64,000 nt of DNA from Hygrophila difformis (taxonomy: Eukaryota; Streptophyta; Magnoliopsida; Lamiales; Acanthaceae), in the NCBI GenBank assembly GCA_030278955.1, contig JAOANR010000011.1, positions 27,532,403 through 27,596,402 on the forward strand, given 5' to 3'. Shown in pieces: positions 11,937-22,744 of this stretch (position 1 is the stretch's first letter; every line of letters starts with the position of its first letter). Under the pieces are notes generated by a model. It was not told the DNA's origin and searched no databases. It was given only the letters and a program-made list of their open reading frames with translations. The position numbers and the translations under genes are program-made.

Positions 11937-13619
11937 TTTCCATTAAAGAAAAGCTTGAAAAAATCAAGACCACAGTATGCAACCCCAGCGCTAACATACA
12001 TCTAATTCAACAGAAATTCCTGCAGATAATTAATAATTAGCAACAAAGAAAAAACATGATACTAATGACAATCAGTCAGCAGACAATACTTCATTTCAAA
12101 TTGACAACACGGATTACCATACACTTTTGTTAGAGTTGACAGAAAAGAGAGTTCCAGGCTTACATAAATCGTTAAAAAATTACTTGGACTCTTAACTCTT
12201 ATAACGTATAAAAAATTATCTTGTTCAGTTTTAAATGGTCAAACCGACAAATCCTTAATGTGACTATGACTCTTATAAAAAGGGTTTCCAAATGGCATGA
12301 GCTTACTGATCACAACCCTTTAGGTGATTGCAAGCATAGCCATCTCAAGAATATAAAAGCTGTAATGCAGAACGTATCCAAAATTATGACACCCGTTCGT
12401 AATAAATAATCTAATCCAAACAAACACCCACAAAAAACCTTATTAATTTCCAAAACCACAAACATGCTGGGAAAACAGGAGTTCTCATCAAGCCAACCAC
12501 GAAAAAGGAGGGGCATAGGGGGAAAAGTAAATCGATCAACAAGAACCAAAATTGAAATCTACAATCATTTCAATCCACCAAATTATACCAGAAACCTAAA
12601 TAATCATCTCACACAACTTCCTGACCACACAGATTACCCCACAAGTCAAACAAGTTAACCGCAAAACCAAAAGGGCTTCATACATAAGAACGGAATATTG
12701 TAAGTTTACGACCAAACTAACAGAAAAACAACATCCAAAACCTAATCTTCCAATAATAGGCGAAAACGCAAAAACGAGCAGTACTGCAATCAAAAGCACA
12801 CACCCATCAAATAAACACCACCGGATCTGTAAAGATCCCACCAGAACCACACATGATTACCACGGCTGCCGCCAGTCACCACCACAGTAGTCACCACCTG
12901 CCACCACCAGGTCAACTCCACCACCGCCCGAGGCCGTGGACGGCAACGGCGTCGCCGCCACACACGGCAGCAGCCCGCTGCGGCTGTTCCCCGGCGACGC
13001 GCCACCGCGGCACAGCCTCCTCCACAACACCGCTGCCATCTCCTTCCCCCGCCGGCGGCACCTCACCTCCTCCAGCGAGCAATCGAACTTCCCAACCAAA
13101 AATGGAAAACAACCCCAAATCGAAAGGAAAGAAAAGATGACGAAAGAAATAAGACACCATACCTTGAATGGTTGAATTGATTCTCCAATTTCTCAAAAAA
13201 CCATGGTTGAATTGATTCTCCAATTTCTCAAAAAACCATGGCCGCTGCCCTCTTGTTCTCCCCAATCGCCAGTCCGTTTGCTCCTTTCGGAAATATCTAA
13301 ACTAATCCGACCAATTTCACAAAGAACGGAAGCCCACTGGAGGGGATTAGGGTTTCCCAACACCGTCGGAGGCGGCGGAAGGTGAGAGGCTCGATGGGGG
13401 GGGGCGAATCGGGATTTGGTGAAGACGGAAGAGAAATCGGGATGGGAACGATGGGAGCGAACGAGCATTCCAGAGGAGATATTGACAATTCGGGGAAAAC
13501 CCGACCCTATACATTCTCATCTCATTCGACAGTGGAGATTGGCATTAAATTTCTGATCCAACGGATGTAATTAAAATTGAGCTTGGAAATCTTTGCCTCT
13601 CCCGCTTATATATTAGTAG
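11937..13619 (-). other. Probable captured promoter/5' UTR and first introns, with a GC-rich island
   Basis: No convincing coding sequence. An AT-rich part (11940-12840) is followed by a GC-rich island (12850-13480) whose overlapping ORFs on both strands are compositional. The region lies upstream of the SMG7-like start on the minus strand, so it plausibly is that gene's promoter and 5' UTR. It holds a 35-bp tandem duplication (13170-13204 and 13205-13239, beginning GGTTGAATTGATTCTCC). Confidence 0.4.
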
Positions 13620-13620
13620 A

Positions 13621-13690
13621 TAGATTAGTAGATAGATAATAGATATAGTAGAAGATAGAAGATAGATAGAATAGATATACATAGTAGATA
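13621..13690. repeat. GATA-rich simple repeat beside the Helitron 5' end
   Basis: Degenerate repeats of GATA/TAGTAGA fill about 13615-13690, directly outside the predicted Helitron C 5' terminus. Confidence 0.7.
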
Positions 13691-13985
13691 TAAAATCAGA
13701 ACTTTTAAAAAGCATATGAAGGAAAGAATTTTCCCAAAAAAATTCCAATTAGAAGTTAATCCGGGACTCAACCAAACGATTGTATGATACTCAAAATAGC
13801 GACAAGAAATGATACTCCATACCAACATATATGCAATCAGTTGCAACAAAGACTGAGATATGCAGAAGGTTGTTAATTACAAGATACATCGGCTGTTTAC
13901 AAAGACACTATTCCTTGAACACCATATAGTATGCTGTAAGCATTCCGATAGAAATTCATTCTGATCGCCAAAGAAACCTCCTACA

Positions 13986-14084
13986 ATGTCCGATCCTGGA
14001 AATCATGTTTCTGTGATTCTGGTCGAACCGGACGTTCTGGATTGTCCAATTTGCCTTGATCCACTGGCGGCCCCTGTTTATCAG
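13986..14084 (+). pseudogene. SINA-like E3 ubiquitin ligase, N-terminal stub
   Basis: ATG at 13986 gives MSDPGNHVSVILVEPDVLDC followed by PICLDPLAAPVYQ. SINA-type RING ligases have the segment DxDVLDCPICxxPLxxPVxQC at the start of the RING finger. Only the first Cys pair (C-P-I-C) is present. Similarity stops at VYQ with no donor site, and the rest of the RING and the SINA zinc-binding domain are absent. It lies outside region C and on the opposite strand. It is a truncated fragment; the identification rests on about 20 residues. Confidence 0.5.
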
Positions 14085-14399
14085 CTCCTTCTATCCTCTC
14101 ATCACTTCATTCTTTCATTGCATTATAATTATTGGTATATTTGGAAAATAATTAGAATTTGGAGTTTGGAATTTAGAGTGTGGAACTTGAAATTTATGGT
14201 GAAACACAGTTTTAAATTGTGATTATTTTAAATAGTGGTGTTTTTGAGTTTAAAATTAGAATTTAGAGATTAGGGTTCGAAAAGTTAAAAGCTATGGAAA
14301 TGTAAAGTTTAGCTGTGGGGTGGGTTTAGAATTTTAACTATTAGAATGAGAAATAATTATTATTTATAGTGATTTTAGATTTCAAATGCTAAACGATAT

Positions 14400-14590
14400 T
14401 TGGGATGAGGAGGAGTTAGTCCAAGCGGTTAAGTCTCTTGACTTCCAACGGAAGATTGGAGGTTTGATTCCCACTTGCACTTTATCCCTCCCCTTTATTC
14501 TCCTTTGTAATTGTGTGGCATGGGCTTCCACCATCTCTTTCCCAGGCCTTCAAGTTTACATGTGGTGATGAAAACTTGTTAATCGTCATG
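14400..14590 (+). mobile_element. tRNA-derived SINE-like repeat
   Basis: A-box-like TTAGTCCAAGCGG (about 14416-14428) and B-box-like GGTTTGATTCC (14461-14471) are spaced as in a tRNA and followed by a pyrimidine-rich body. It resembles the repeat at 4742 in design but not in sequence. Confidence 0.5.
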
Positions 14591-15250
14591 TGTAATGCCT
14601 GTTTTACCTGCAAGAGGAAGAACAAGCATGTCCATTATAATTTATAAAGAACAACGATGACAACTATTGCATAGGAGAGATGCTTTTTTTGTGATGTAAG
14701 ATATTCTCTTATGATGTTTGTATATGTATAGTCTCAGTCTCAGAGGGATTAATGTACCATAAATGAATTGATGAGTACCCATAAGTTTTGAATTGAATTT
14801 AAGATGTTGACTGGATTTGGGTCTAGACCTCATGAAACGTACTTTATAATGCCATCTCTAATCCTGCACTTTCCCGTCTGGCTCAACCCTTTTAATTACC
14901 TTATCACATCCCTCTTTTAAAGAAAAAAAGGTGATGACGCAACTAGGGTTCAGTGGAAGGGCCTTCGTCATCATCGTCTTCACCGTCGCCGGCCCGGGAT
15001 TATGGCTGATTTATTGCTGTTACAAATTTGAGAGTGGATGGGAGAAGAATGATGGAAAGACGGAAAAAAATACTACCGATCTCGTCTAATTTTATAGTTT
15101 TAGAATATATTCTTATATTTTATGAATTTTATTTTATAGTTTTAGAATATATTCTTATATTTTATGAAAAAATTTAATTATATACATTATGACATATTAA
15201 GTGAACATAACTTTATTTTTCTAATTGCATAGTTTGAAAACATATATTTT
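14591..15250. other. Intergenic AT-rich DNA with a short tandem duplication
   Basis: No gene recognised. A unit of about 40 bases beginning TTTTATAGTTTTAGAAT is present twice in tandem (about 15091-15130 and 15131-15170). Confidence 0.6.
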
Positions 15251-16604
15251 CACTACAAGAAAATTGGCGTTTACCGACCGACATTTGCGGTCGGTAACCC
15301 CGGGATGCGGGTCATTTCGGGGCTTACCGACCGTAGTTTGCAGTCGTAATCTGTTGGTAGCTATTTTTCCCCCGATTAAAGAATTTTGCCTTCAGGACCT
15401 TGCTGACCGCACGGTGGTCGGTAAATTTCCTGACCGAAATACCGACCCCATTTGTGATCGGTACTATCTGGTCCCAACAGATCCCGGAGAAATTTACCGA
15501 CACGAATTGCGGTCCGTAATTCTATTTTATAGAGGAAAAAATGTGCTCAAGAGAGCTCGAACCGCCCACCTCAACATCACCATCCACAAACCCTAAGCAC
15601 CTTTGCCAACCCTTTACACCAGCAATGGAATCCCGCCATATGTCATATATAATAATTCTTCCCCAATTGCTGAAGAGGAGATTCAAACCCTAGTCTCCAT
15701 ATTTCTCACCCGTGCGTGTGCCACCCGGATGAGCAAGCTTTCATGTCATCATATGCAATGTGTTATATATAAAATAAATTAATAACCAAAAAATAAAATA
15801 AAAACTGATATTAATTAAATAAATAATAAAATAATTCATTAATTAAATAAAATATAAAATTGAACTAAATGGGTAAAATTAATTAAATCACTAATTAAAT
15901 TTATGAAATGAAATCAAAATTATAATTATATCTATATTTATAATTAAAAAAACATTTTTAATATTTATTTTTAACTATTATTTAATAAATAAATTATAAA
16001 ATGAATGAATAATTAAATGACTCAAATAAATAATTAACTAAATTTTAAAAATAATCAAAGAAATATTTTATAAAAATATAAAATAAGTGGAAAAAACTTT
16101 AGAGACCGCAAATTCGGTCGGTAATGCGGTCGGTAGATTACATTTTTTTTTAAAAAAAAATACTCCTTTCATCTCGCCTAACGTATCTTGTTTGATTTTT
16201 TGATATTGTTTGTTATTCAACTTTGACTTAATTATATTGTAAGTATATATTGAAAAAAAATAGTCGAGTTGAGTCTTGTTAGAATCGTATGATCATTTAG
16301 TTTTAGAATATACTACATTTTACGTAATTTTTTATTATGCATATTGTGAGATATTAACGATTAAAAAAGAGCATTGGATTGTGTGCAGAAGTCAAACAAG
16401 ATAAGTTAAATGGGACAGAGTGAGTAATTAAAATTAAAAAAATTAAAAAAAAGTACCGACCGCAAAAATGTTGGTCGACGCAGTGGTTGCCCTAAAAGCT
16501 GGGCCTAACGGCTCCTTTTTACCGACCACCAGGCGTGGTCGGTAAATCCGACCCGTATCCTGGTGGTCGGTGATTTCGGTCGGTATTTTTAATTTTTTGT
16601 AGTG
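15251..16604. mobile_element. Non-autonomous CACTA (En/Spm) DNA transposon, 1354 bp
   Basis: The left end is CACTACAAGAAAATTGGCG and the right end is AATTTTTTGTAGTG, whose complement begins CACTACAAAAAATT. It is flanked by the 3-bp duplication TTT (15248-15250 and 16605-16607). Subterminal repeats of ACCGACCGCA and its complement GGTCGGTAA, the expected transposase-binding type, cluster within about 300 bp of the left end and 160 bp of the right end. The core is AT-rich with poly(A) runs and no transposase ORF, so movement would need a transposase supplied in trans. Confidence 0.92.
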
Positions 16605-16951
16605 TTTATACAATTTTTTTATAGGAAGAAGTGCCCAATACGTTCTTTTTCTTGTCATTTTTTTCCGGATCCATCATATTCGCATTTTTTGCCGTCTGTT
16701 TCATTTGTTAATTAAAACCAAATCCATCCTAAACTCATTAATCCAAGTCAATTAGAGATTTAATCAGAAAAATTACCAAAAACGTCCATTTTCTTGTTGT
16801 TTTGTCCGAATCCGTCCTCTACAATATTTGCAAATAATTGGCTCCAACTGTTGTGATCATTGCATTAAATATAATCTACTTTTTTGCATTATATTTTTTG
16901 TTCTTTTTCTTGTTTCTACAGTCTACATTATATTGTTACAACTACAAGTAA
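16605..16951. other. Intergenic, no gene seen
   Basis: T-rich DNA with a repeated phrase (ACGTTC/CGTCC...TTTTCTTGT..T..TCCGGATCC/CGAATCC) near 16640 and 16785, suggesting an old short tandem duplication. Nothing else identified. Confidence 0.5.
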
Positions 16952-17589
16952 AATATTTTCAATGCATATCATATATTCCCATGTCAAACATCAAGAAACC
17001 TAATTAGATGTATTACATATTCTCATTATAATGCCATCAAACATTATGTTCGAAAATACATATTCCAACAGCGTCTTCCTTCAAAACAAAAGTGAACATT
17101 TAACATTGACAGAACCAATGAGGACTCAATGATAAACTAGTATAGTCTCCATTCTAACAAAGAAGGAATTGGATATGGAAATTGTCAATATGAATGAGGC
17201 ATTTCAGAGAGCGGATGAATTTGTGGGGCACTCAAATGTTGAAAGAAATGAAGTAGGCAGATATTGGAAACTTATTTGCTTGGAGTTGATTATTGCCCTT
17301 TTTTGTATTATTGAAATGAAGTATCCTTTCCAACTTCTTGATATGCCATCCGGATTCCAACATGGTTGATTTGTTATTATTTTTCTATAAAGGAGGTTGT
17401 GATTAGTAAAAGTGGTAATGAGTAAGATTTAGTGTCATTGGTTTGTCATCCATTTTTATTTTGAAGAAAGATACCGGTGAAATATTTAATTTCGAACCCA
17501 ATATTCGATAGTATTGTAATGAGAATATGTAATGCATATAATTAGGTTTCTTCCTGTTTGATATAGGAATATGATATGAATTGAAAACA
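16952..17589. repeat. Inverted-repeat (foldback) element, arms about 80 bp
   Basis: The left arm (16952-17032, starting AATATTTTCAATGCATATC) is the imperfect inverted complement of the right arm (about 17512-17589, ending GAATTGAAAACATTT). Both arms contain the shared block AAGAAACCTAATTA. The 480-bp interior has no recognised gene. A MITE or solo foldback is likely; no target-site duplication was established. Confidence 0.65.
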
Positions 17590-17904
17590 TTTGCATCCCT
17601 ACTCAGAGTGTGGGGGAATGAAGCTTCGAACGCCGAGAAAGATGAGTTGTTCGTGAGTTTCTTCTTTAAGAAAATATTTGCATCCCTACTCTTTATACTG
17701 ATATAAATTGCCTTTGAGCAATGTTGATTATTTGGGGAGAGGTGTGGAGTTTTGAAGCATTTCTCTTGTTAGCCTCAACAATCTCCTCATTTATTTTTAT
17801 TTTGATTTGATTTGATTTTTTTATTGTTGGTGTTGGTGTTTTTGTTGTTGTCATCCACACCCTGAATTGCATCTTGAAAAATTGAATTTCTATTGTTGCA
17901 GAGA

Positions 17905-19498
17905 ATGGTTAAATCTTTTGAGTTACAAAATTGCCAGGTAGATGATTAGAGTTGTGTTTTGTTTCTTTCGATTGGTGGAAAAATGTTCCACTAAATCATT
18001 TGATCAGGGATGTGCTTATGCTAATTGATTTGTATAATATTCAGTTCGGTCTGCAAAGTTTATATCACGAAAGCAGTGGGTTGTTGCTGGTGTTGATGAC
18101 ATGTTCATTCGAGTTTACGATTTCAATACAATGGATAAGGTCAAAGTTTTTGAGGCCTATACAGATTACATTAGATGTGTGGCTATTCATCCCACTCTCC
18201 CATATGTGTTGTCATCCTCTGATGATATGTTAATAAAGCTCTGGGACTGGGAAAAGGCGTGGTCATGTACTCAGATATTTGAGGGTCATTCCCATTGTGT
18301 GATGCAAGTTACTTTTAATCCCAAAGACACAAATACTTTTGCCAGCGCCTCACTTCACCGTACTATTAAGGTATGTGTGTAAATATCCCCAGGTTAATTC
18401 TATGGCTGCAGTTTGATTACTTAATTTCTTCTCATGGTCACTCATTTCATGAATTTATAGATTTGGAATCTTGGATCCCCTGACCCAAATTTTACATTGG
18501 ATGCTCATCTCCAAGGAGTGAATTGTGTATATTATTTCACCGGAAGCGATAAACCGTACCTAATAACTGGTTCCGATGATCACACTGCCAAGGTTTATGC
18601 TTCATTTCCCTTTTTTCTTATGGTGTGCGAATTTCTGTTACAGATTTTAAAATATCTTATAAGTTGTACAGGTATAGGATTATCAGACCAAAAGCTGTGT
18701 CCAGACTCTAGAAGGACATACTCACAATGTGTCTACAGTTTGCTTCCATCCTGATCTTCCCATTATAATAATTGGTTCAGATAATATGAAATTCCATAGT
18801 GTTCAATTCGATAAGATTATTAGTACAATCATTATGCATGAATTCTACACCAAATATACACCGAGGCATGTGATGGATTTCCACCACTTACAGGTGAGTA
18901 TTGTTCCAGTTGAATTTTTAACTTATAACAGAAGATTGATCTCCTTTTCTGAACTTCTTGCATTCTTTGACTATTCTAGCTCAAAATTTCAATTACCATT
19001 TATTTACGTTTGGGGTTGGTCTATTAGATGAGTGAGTGGTTTTTCAGAAGCTTCTGTTTTATACTATATAATACCTTAAGAAAATGAATATATTCTCGAG
19101 CGATATCTTAAGGTCAACCAAGTCAGGTCTCTTTAGAATTTAGATTAATAATAGTGTTTATTTTCCTTCCAAAAAAATAGTAGTGTTTATTTAGGTTGAA
19201 GAATTTCACATTGGGCATGCATAATCCATAAATCTTTTTCTTTTAATATTTTTTGATTAACCATTCCTAATACCCACATATATTGATAATCCATTTTCTT
19301 TTATATTATAACTCTAGAACTATAATTTGCTCCTTTTTCTTACTTATCTTGCCTGCAATTAGATATATATTTCTCTTTTTTTTTAGAAAATAAACACATA
19401 TGATCTTGTATTTTTTGTCTTCTTGCAGGCTTGAAAATGCCTTAAATGGCCTTGAAAGAGTTTGGGTAGTTGGCTACATAAGAGGCTCAAGACGGTTA
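17905..19498 (+). pseudogene. beta'-COP (COPB2) WD-repeat gene fragment
   Basis: Beta'-COP is the WD-repeat subunit of the COPI vesicle coat. Exons with consensus splice sites are 17905-17937 (MVKSFELQNCQ), 18045-18370 ([14 protein letters not shown] through [20 protein letters not shown] to ASLHRTIK), 18461-18592 (IWNLGSPDPNFTLDAH to TGSDDHTAKV), 18672-18785 (a Gln-Thr-Lys-Ser-Cys segment, then [13 protein letters not shown]) and about 19439-19498 (LENALNGLERVW, then GYIRGSRR). They cover the first WD-propeller from its start. The fourth exon has TAG (18675-18677) where the family has the Trp of KVWDYQ. After about 18785 the frame turns into unrelated sequence. The gene lacks its second propeller and helical domain. 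Confidence 0.8.
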
Positions 19499-19734
19499 GA
19501 GTCCTAGCACTCTATTGGATTATTGTTTAGTGGTAGTTTTATCCGTTTTAAAATGAGTGTTCAGTGGACTTAGAGCTGTCTAAAACTTATTCAGATATTG
19601 GCATTTAATTTCAGTAGTTAATTATCCCGAGATATTTATGAATATCCACAGAATTCCGTTGATTTACATGTCTGAAAGTGGCTTGACCGTTTGTGAAACC
19701 AAAACTTGGGTTAGGGTAGGGGGTTTTCTTTTTT

Positions 19735-20180
19735 TTTTTGGAGCACCACTAATGAAAGTTCCTGTGCAGCTTCATCCAGTTCAGATCTTCTATACCCAGG
19801 AGCCTGAGAGGGATTATCTTGAAGCTGACAGTCTATAATATTCATGCTTGTGAACCTCCTGGTGATATCTTAGTTTTCCTTACTGGTGAAGAGGAAATTG
19901 AGGATGCATGTAGAAAATTAGCAAAGGAAATAACTAATGCAGGGGATCAAGTTGGGCCAGCAAAAATAGTACCCCTTTACTCAACACTTCATCCAGCAAT
20001 GCAACAGAAGATATTTGAATCTGCTCCACCCCCTGCAGTGGAAGGTGGTCCTCCTGGAAGGAAGATTGTTGTTTCAGCAAATATTGTTGAAACATAGTTG
20101 ACTATTGATGGCATTGTTTGTTATAGATCCCGGGTTTTCAAAACAAACAGTTTATAATCCATGAATTCATGTTGAATCTT
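19735..20180 (+). pseudogene. DEAH-box RNA helicase (PRP43/DHX15 type), RecA2-region fragment
   Basis: Reads GAPLMKVPVQLHPVQIFYTQ, EPERDYLEA, then after a frame change CEPPGDILVFLTGEEEIEDA (helicase motif IV region), LYSTLHPAMQQKIFE, and GPPGRKIVVSANIVET (motif V region). TAG follows where the family has Ser-Leu-Thr-Ile-Asp-Gly. Further indels break the DPGF segment near 20120-20140. PRP43-type helicases remodel spliceosomes and pre-ribosomes. Only the second RecA domain is represented; Walker A and DEAH are absent. The match runs without obvious introns through about 360 bases. It follows the beta'-COP piece within 240 bp in the same orientation. Confidence 0.8.
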
Positions 20181-20848
20181 TGTTGGTATATTGAAACTCA
20201 CTACATTAATGTCATTACACTTGTTCCACTGTTCATACTCTATTTCAATTTGAAGTTAAACCTGACTTTCCTTTTGTAGGTTGCTGATTGCCGCCAGTGG
20301 CATATTTCTCTTCGACTGGATCCGAGAATTATCTAGGATCCGAGATTTGTCCAAAAGTATGTAACAGGATCCTTAATGGGTTTTCCTCCGGTTATGATTT
20401 GCTTTCTGATGGTTACTGATGCATTTTTGATCTATTGATGATTTTAATAGCAGCTTTGCAATCACATCCTTTCTTTCACTCATGTCTTAAAAGTGTTCAG
20501 CCTTTCAGTTGTCCATTTTAAAAGTTCTCATTTGTTTTTGTTTAATGTGATAAAATTATTGCTTATGGATTATTGCTGCATGAAATTACTTTAGTATATG
20601 GTAGCTAAATATACTCAATACATTTTGGTAATTTATACAAGCATGTCACACTGCCTGTTACATTGTGTGAAGAAATGGAGTTATTCTATCTCCAGCTTTA
20701 TGTGCTCGGTATATATATATATATATTTTTTCCCTTTTGGCATCATATTCTTTACTTTGTTTGTCTCTGTTTCTTACCTCAGCTTAGCTTCAAATTGAAC
20801 TCATGAAACAACTGTACATATGTAATTTTTCCTCCATGTATTCAACAG
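20181..20848 (+). other. Intron-like or unrecognised sequence within Helitron A
   Basis: AT-rich, with an (AT)n stretch near 20710-20726. No coding similarity recognised. Confidence 0.5.
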
Positions 20849-20958
20849 TTTCTGCTAAAGCTGCTCTTAGCCTTTCTGGGACACTGTGTTTCTCTCCTAT
20901 CAAAGTTATGCCTTCTAAAACTGCAATTCTGCCTGTGAATCCGACATTCCTTCCCAGG
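20849..20958 (+). pseudogene. CID-type (PABP-interacting) RNA-binding protein, single exon
   Basis: After an acceptor (TTCAACAG) the exon reads SAKAALSLSGTLCFSPIKVM and then PSKTAILPVNPTFLPR, followed by donor GTAAGA at 20959. Plant CTC-interacting-domain proteins (CID8-13 group, with a PAM2 motif and two RRMs) have near-identical text (ALSLxGTxxGxYPVRVLPSK..I.PVNPTFLPR) at the end of the first RRM. No neighbouring RRM exon is recognisable. The exon itself is open. Confidence 0.7.
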
Positions 20959-22134
20959 GTAAGAATTAGTCATCAGCTTGGCCCGCAATTCTGATAATCT
21001 TTTCTGGAAAATGCTTGTTTGCAGTTGTGCTCGATTTCTTATTCATTGTTCGATTTGCTCGATTTCTGATTTCTGAAACGTGTTGCATTTCCGACTGGTG
21101 TTGGAGGCCTGAAAGCTGCTCCTGCGGTAAGCCTTCAAACTTTTTTTATACTCAAGACACTTTGCATTATTTTGCAATTTCTACATATTCTTGTTTTCAT
21201 TTGATTCTGTATCCCAATTAAATTTTTGTTTTGATCTCTTGCTCATGATCATAATAATTGAATTAATCACTCTGAGGTAAATGATGCGGAGTCAGCTTCT
21301 ATATCCACTGGTAAGTTACAAGAGGATGATTCAAGAGGTGCGACTCTCTTACAGATCAATTTGTATGAAAACATGGGTTCTACCATAATCAGGCTCAAGA
21401 GGTCCATGCAGCCGATTGTTCTACACGTAAATATATTTTCATCACGGACTTAATATATGTTTCCATGATATGACCTATGATTCATTGAAATGTGGAGAGT
21501 TGTACTGCTTCTGATGTATTACATTTCAATCTAGCAGCTGAATCAATAAAGTTGGTTAATAACAATAATTTATATTAGCTTTGCATTGTTAGATGTCAAC
21601 AACTCAAGTTTCTAAGTCTCTTTGAGATTTTACAGATGAAGATATTGGTAGGCTTTGCAATTTCATCATATGCTCTCTTTGTAGAAAATGAGGCATCTTC
21701 CTTGATTGATTTCTTTAATAATAAAATTAAAGATTATGTGGTGGTAATTAGTTGTAGGATGTAGCCATACAGTTTGTTGGTGTTTGTACGGATGAGAGGA
21801 TAAACATAAGTGAAATTTGGAATCTCTACAGGCCCGCCTCACCAAATCGACGCCCTTTCTATCGCGGAGCCATAGCGGCGCATCAGAGCGAGGCAACCCC
21901 GCAAAATTTCATGCCTTTGTTCCCAAATGGGCAATGGTTTGGGAGAAAGCTTGGGGCAGGTATGAGGCCGCTGCATCAGACATGGTCCGGGCATAGAATG
22001 CTCCCACTAAGTTTCAGAATTCAAATGTTATGGAAGGGGGTCATATGTGAATTGTGAAGAGAAAGATTGGTACAGGTATGAAGCCGCTGCATCAGACATC
22101 CTTGATTGAGCATGAATTTTGATATGAAAGAGCA
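20959..22134 (+). other. Intron-like sequence with an unrecognised exon-like piece and a direct repeat
   Basis: No family recognised. A GC-richer stretch at about 21830-21960 could be exonic (IWNLYRPASPNRRPFYRGAI in one frame). A 25-bp phrase, GGTATGA(G/A)GCCGCTGCATC with AGACAT, occurs at about 21958 and again at about 22074, a short direct repeat. Confidence 0.35.
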
Positions 22135-22258
22135 GGTTTCTGATTCAAAGAGATCTCATGAAAGCGCAAGTTGTCTGGCATGTGGGAACTGTCTTGCTGG
22201 CTGTCCTTACAATGCCAAGAATTCAACCGATAAAACCTATTTGGCCTATGCTATAAGA
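22135..22258 (+). pseudogene. GMC/cholesterol-oxidase-like flavoprotein, Cys-rich exon
   Basis: The exon after AGAGCAG encodes ASCLACGNCLAGCPYNAKNS followed by TDKTYLAYAIR and a GTATAT donor-like site. The C-x2-C-x2-C-x3-C-P pattern followed by NSTDKxYL resembles plant and bacterial GMC-type oxidoreductases annotated as cholesterol or long-chain alcohol oxidase-like, and superficially a ferredoxin cluster motif. Only this exon is visible. The FAD-binding GxGxxG segment is absent. Confidence 0.45.
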
Positions 22259-22744
22259 GTATATTGTTATCTTCCACTATATAGAGTTTTTCAGGACATT
22301 AAATTTTGATTCGCCCCTTTCCTTCTGTTATTTTGGGCGATTAGATTAGTAATACTGATGTAGATTTCTCATCGTAGGCTGGATGCACCATTAAAACTGA
22401 ATGTGAGGTTTAATATGTTGTAAGAAACTTAAGTGATACGTGCAAGCAGCAGGGCAAAATAAAAAGAAGTCAGCGCAAGTGGCTCGTATTTCTGAATGAA
22501 TTTGCCCGTATTGTTGCTAATATAATTATTCTCTCAGCTTTGTTTCTGAATTACTATTATTTATTTTTCCTTCAGTTTTTGAGATCCACCTCATGGTATT
22601 AACTCAGTTCACTGCTTCTCCATCAATGGCAGGTTCTGCCTGGAAGTCACTGGCAGCTTTCTTTTGATATTTGTCTGGTATAGAGATTAACCATGAATCA
22701 TAGCAATATTATTGATTTAGATCAATGATGGGACTTTATGCAGA
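22259..22744 (+). other. Intron-like sequence
   Basis: No gene recognised in this stretch of Helitron A. Confidence 0.5.

Larger units (their letters stand above)
3672..13620 (-). mobile_element. Helitron-like region C, minus strand, 5' end at 13620, 3' end not found
   Basis: On the minus strand the sequence starting at 13620 reads TCTACTAATATATAAG, the form expected for a plant Helitron 5' terminus and close to the 5' end of Helitron B at 23917. Every host exon recognised between here and 4332 lies on this same strand, as expected for a gene-capturing Helitron. No CTRR-plus-hairpin 3' end is visible before the gypsy LTR at 3671, so the left boundary is a placeholder. The element may continue beyond that LTR or have lost its end. 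No Rep/helicase is present, so it is non-autonomous. Confidence 0.5.

Noticed and set aside
12857..13488. Many overlapping ORFs of 60-117 codons on both strands
   Set aside because: They arise from a GC-rich island with few stop codons. They have repetitive composition, no family match and mutual overlap; a promoter/5' UTR is more likely.
17590..17904. The 5' end of Helitron A near 17680 (TCTTTATACTGATATAAATT)
   Set aside because: Only loosely like the TCTACTATATATAA form seen at 23917 and 13620; not enough to set a boundary.
22135..22258. A ferredoxin-type 4Fe-4S protein
   Set aside because: Cys spacing resembles a cluster motif, but the text after it (NSTDKTYLAYA) fits the oxidoreductase family better, and only one exon exists.
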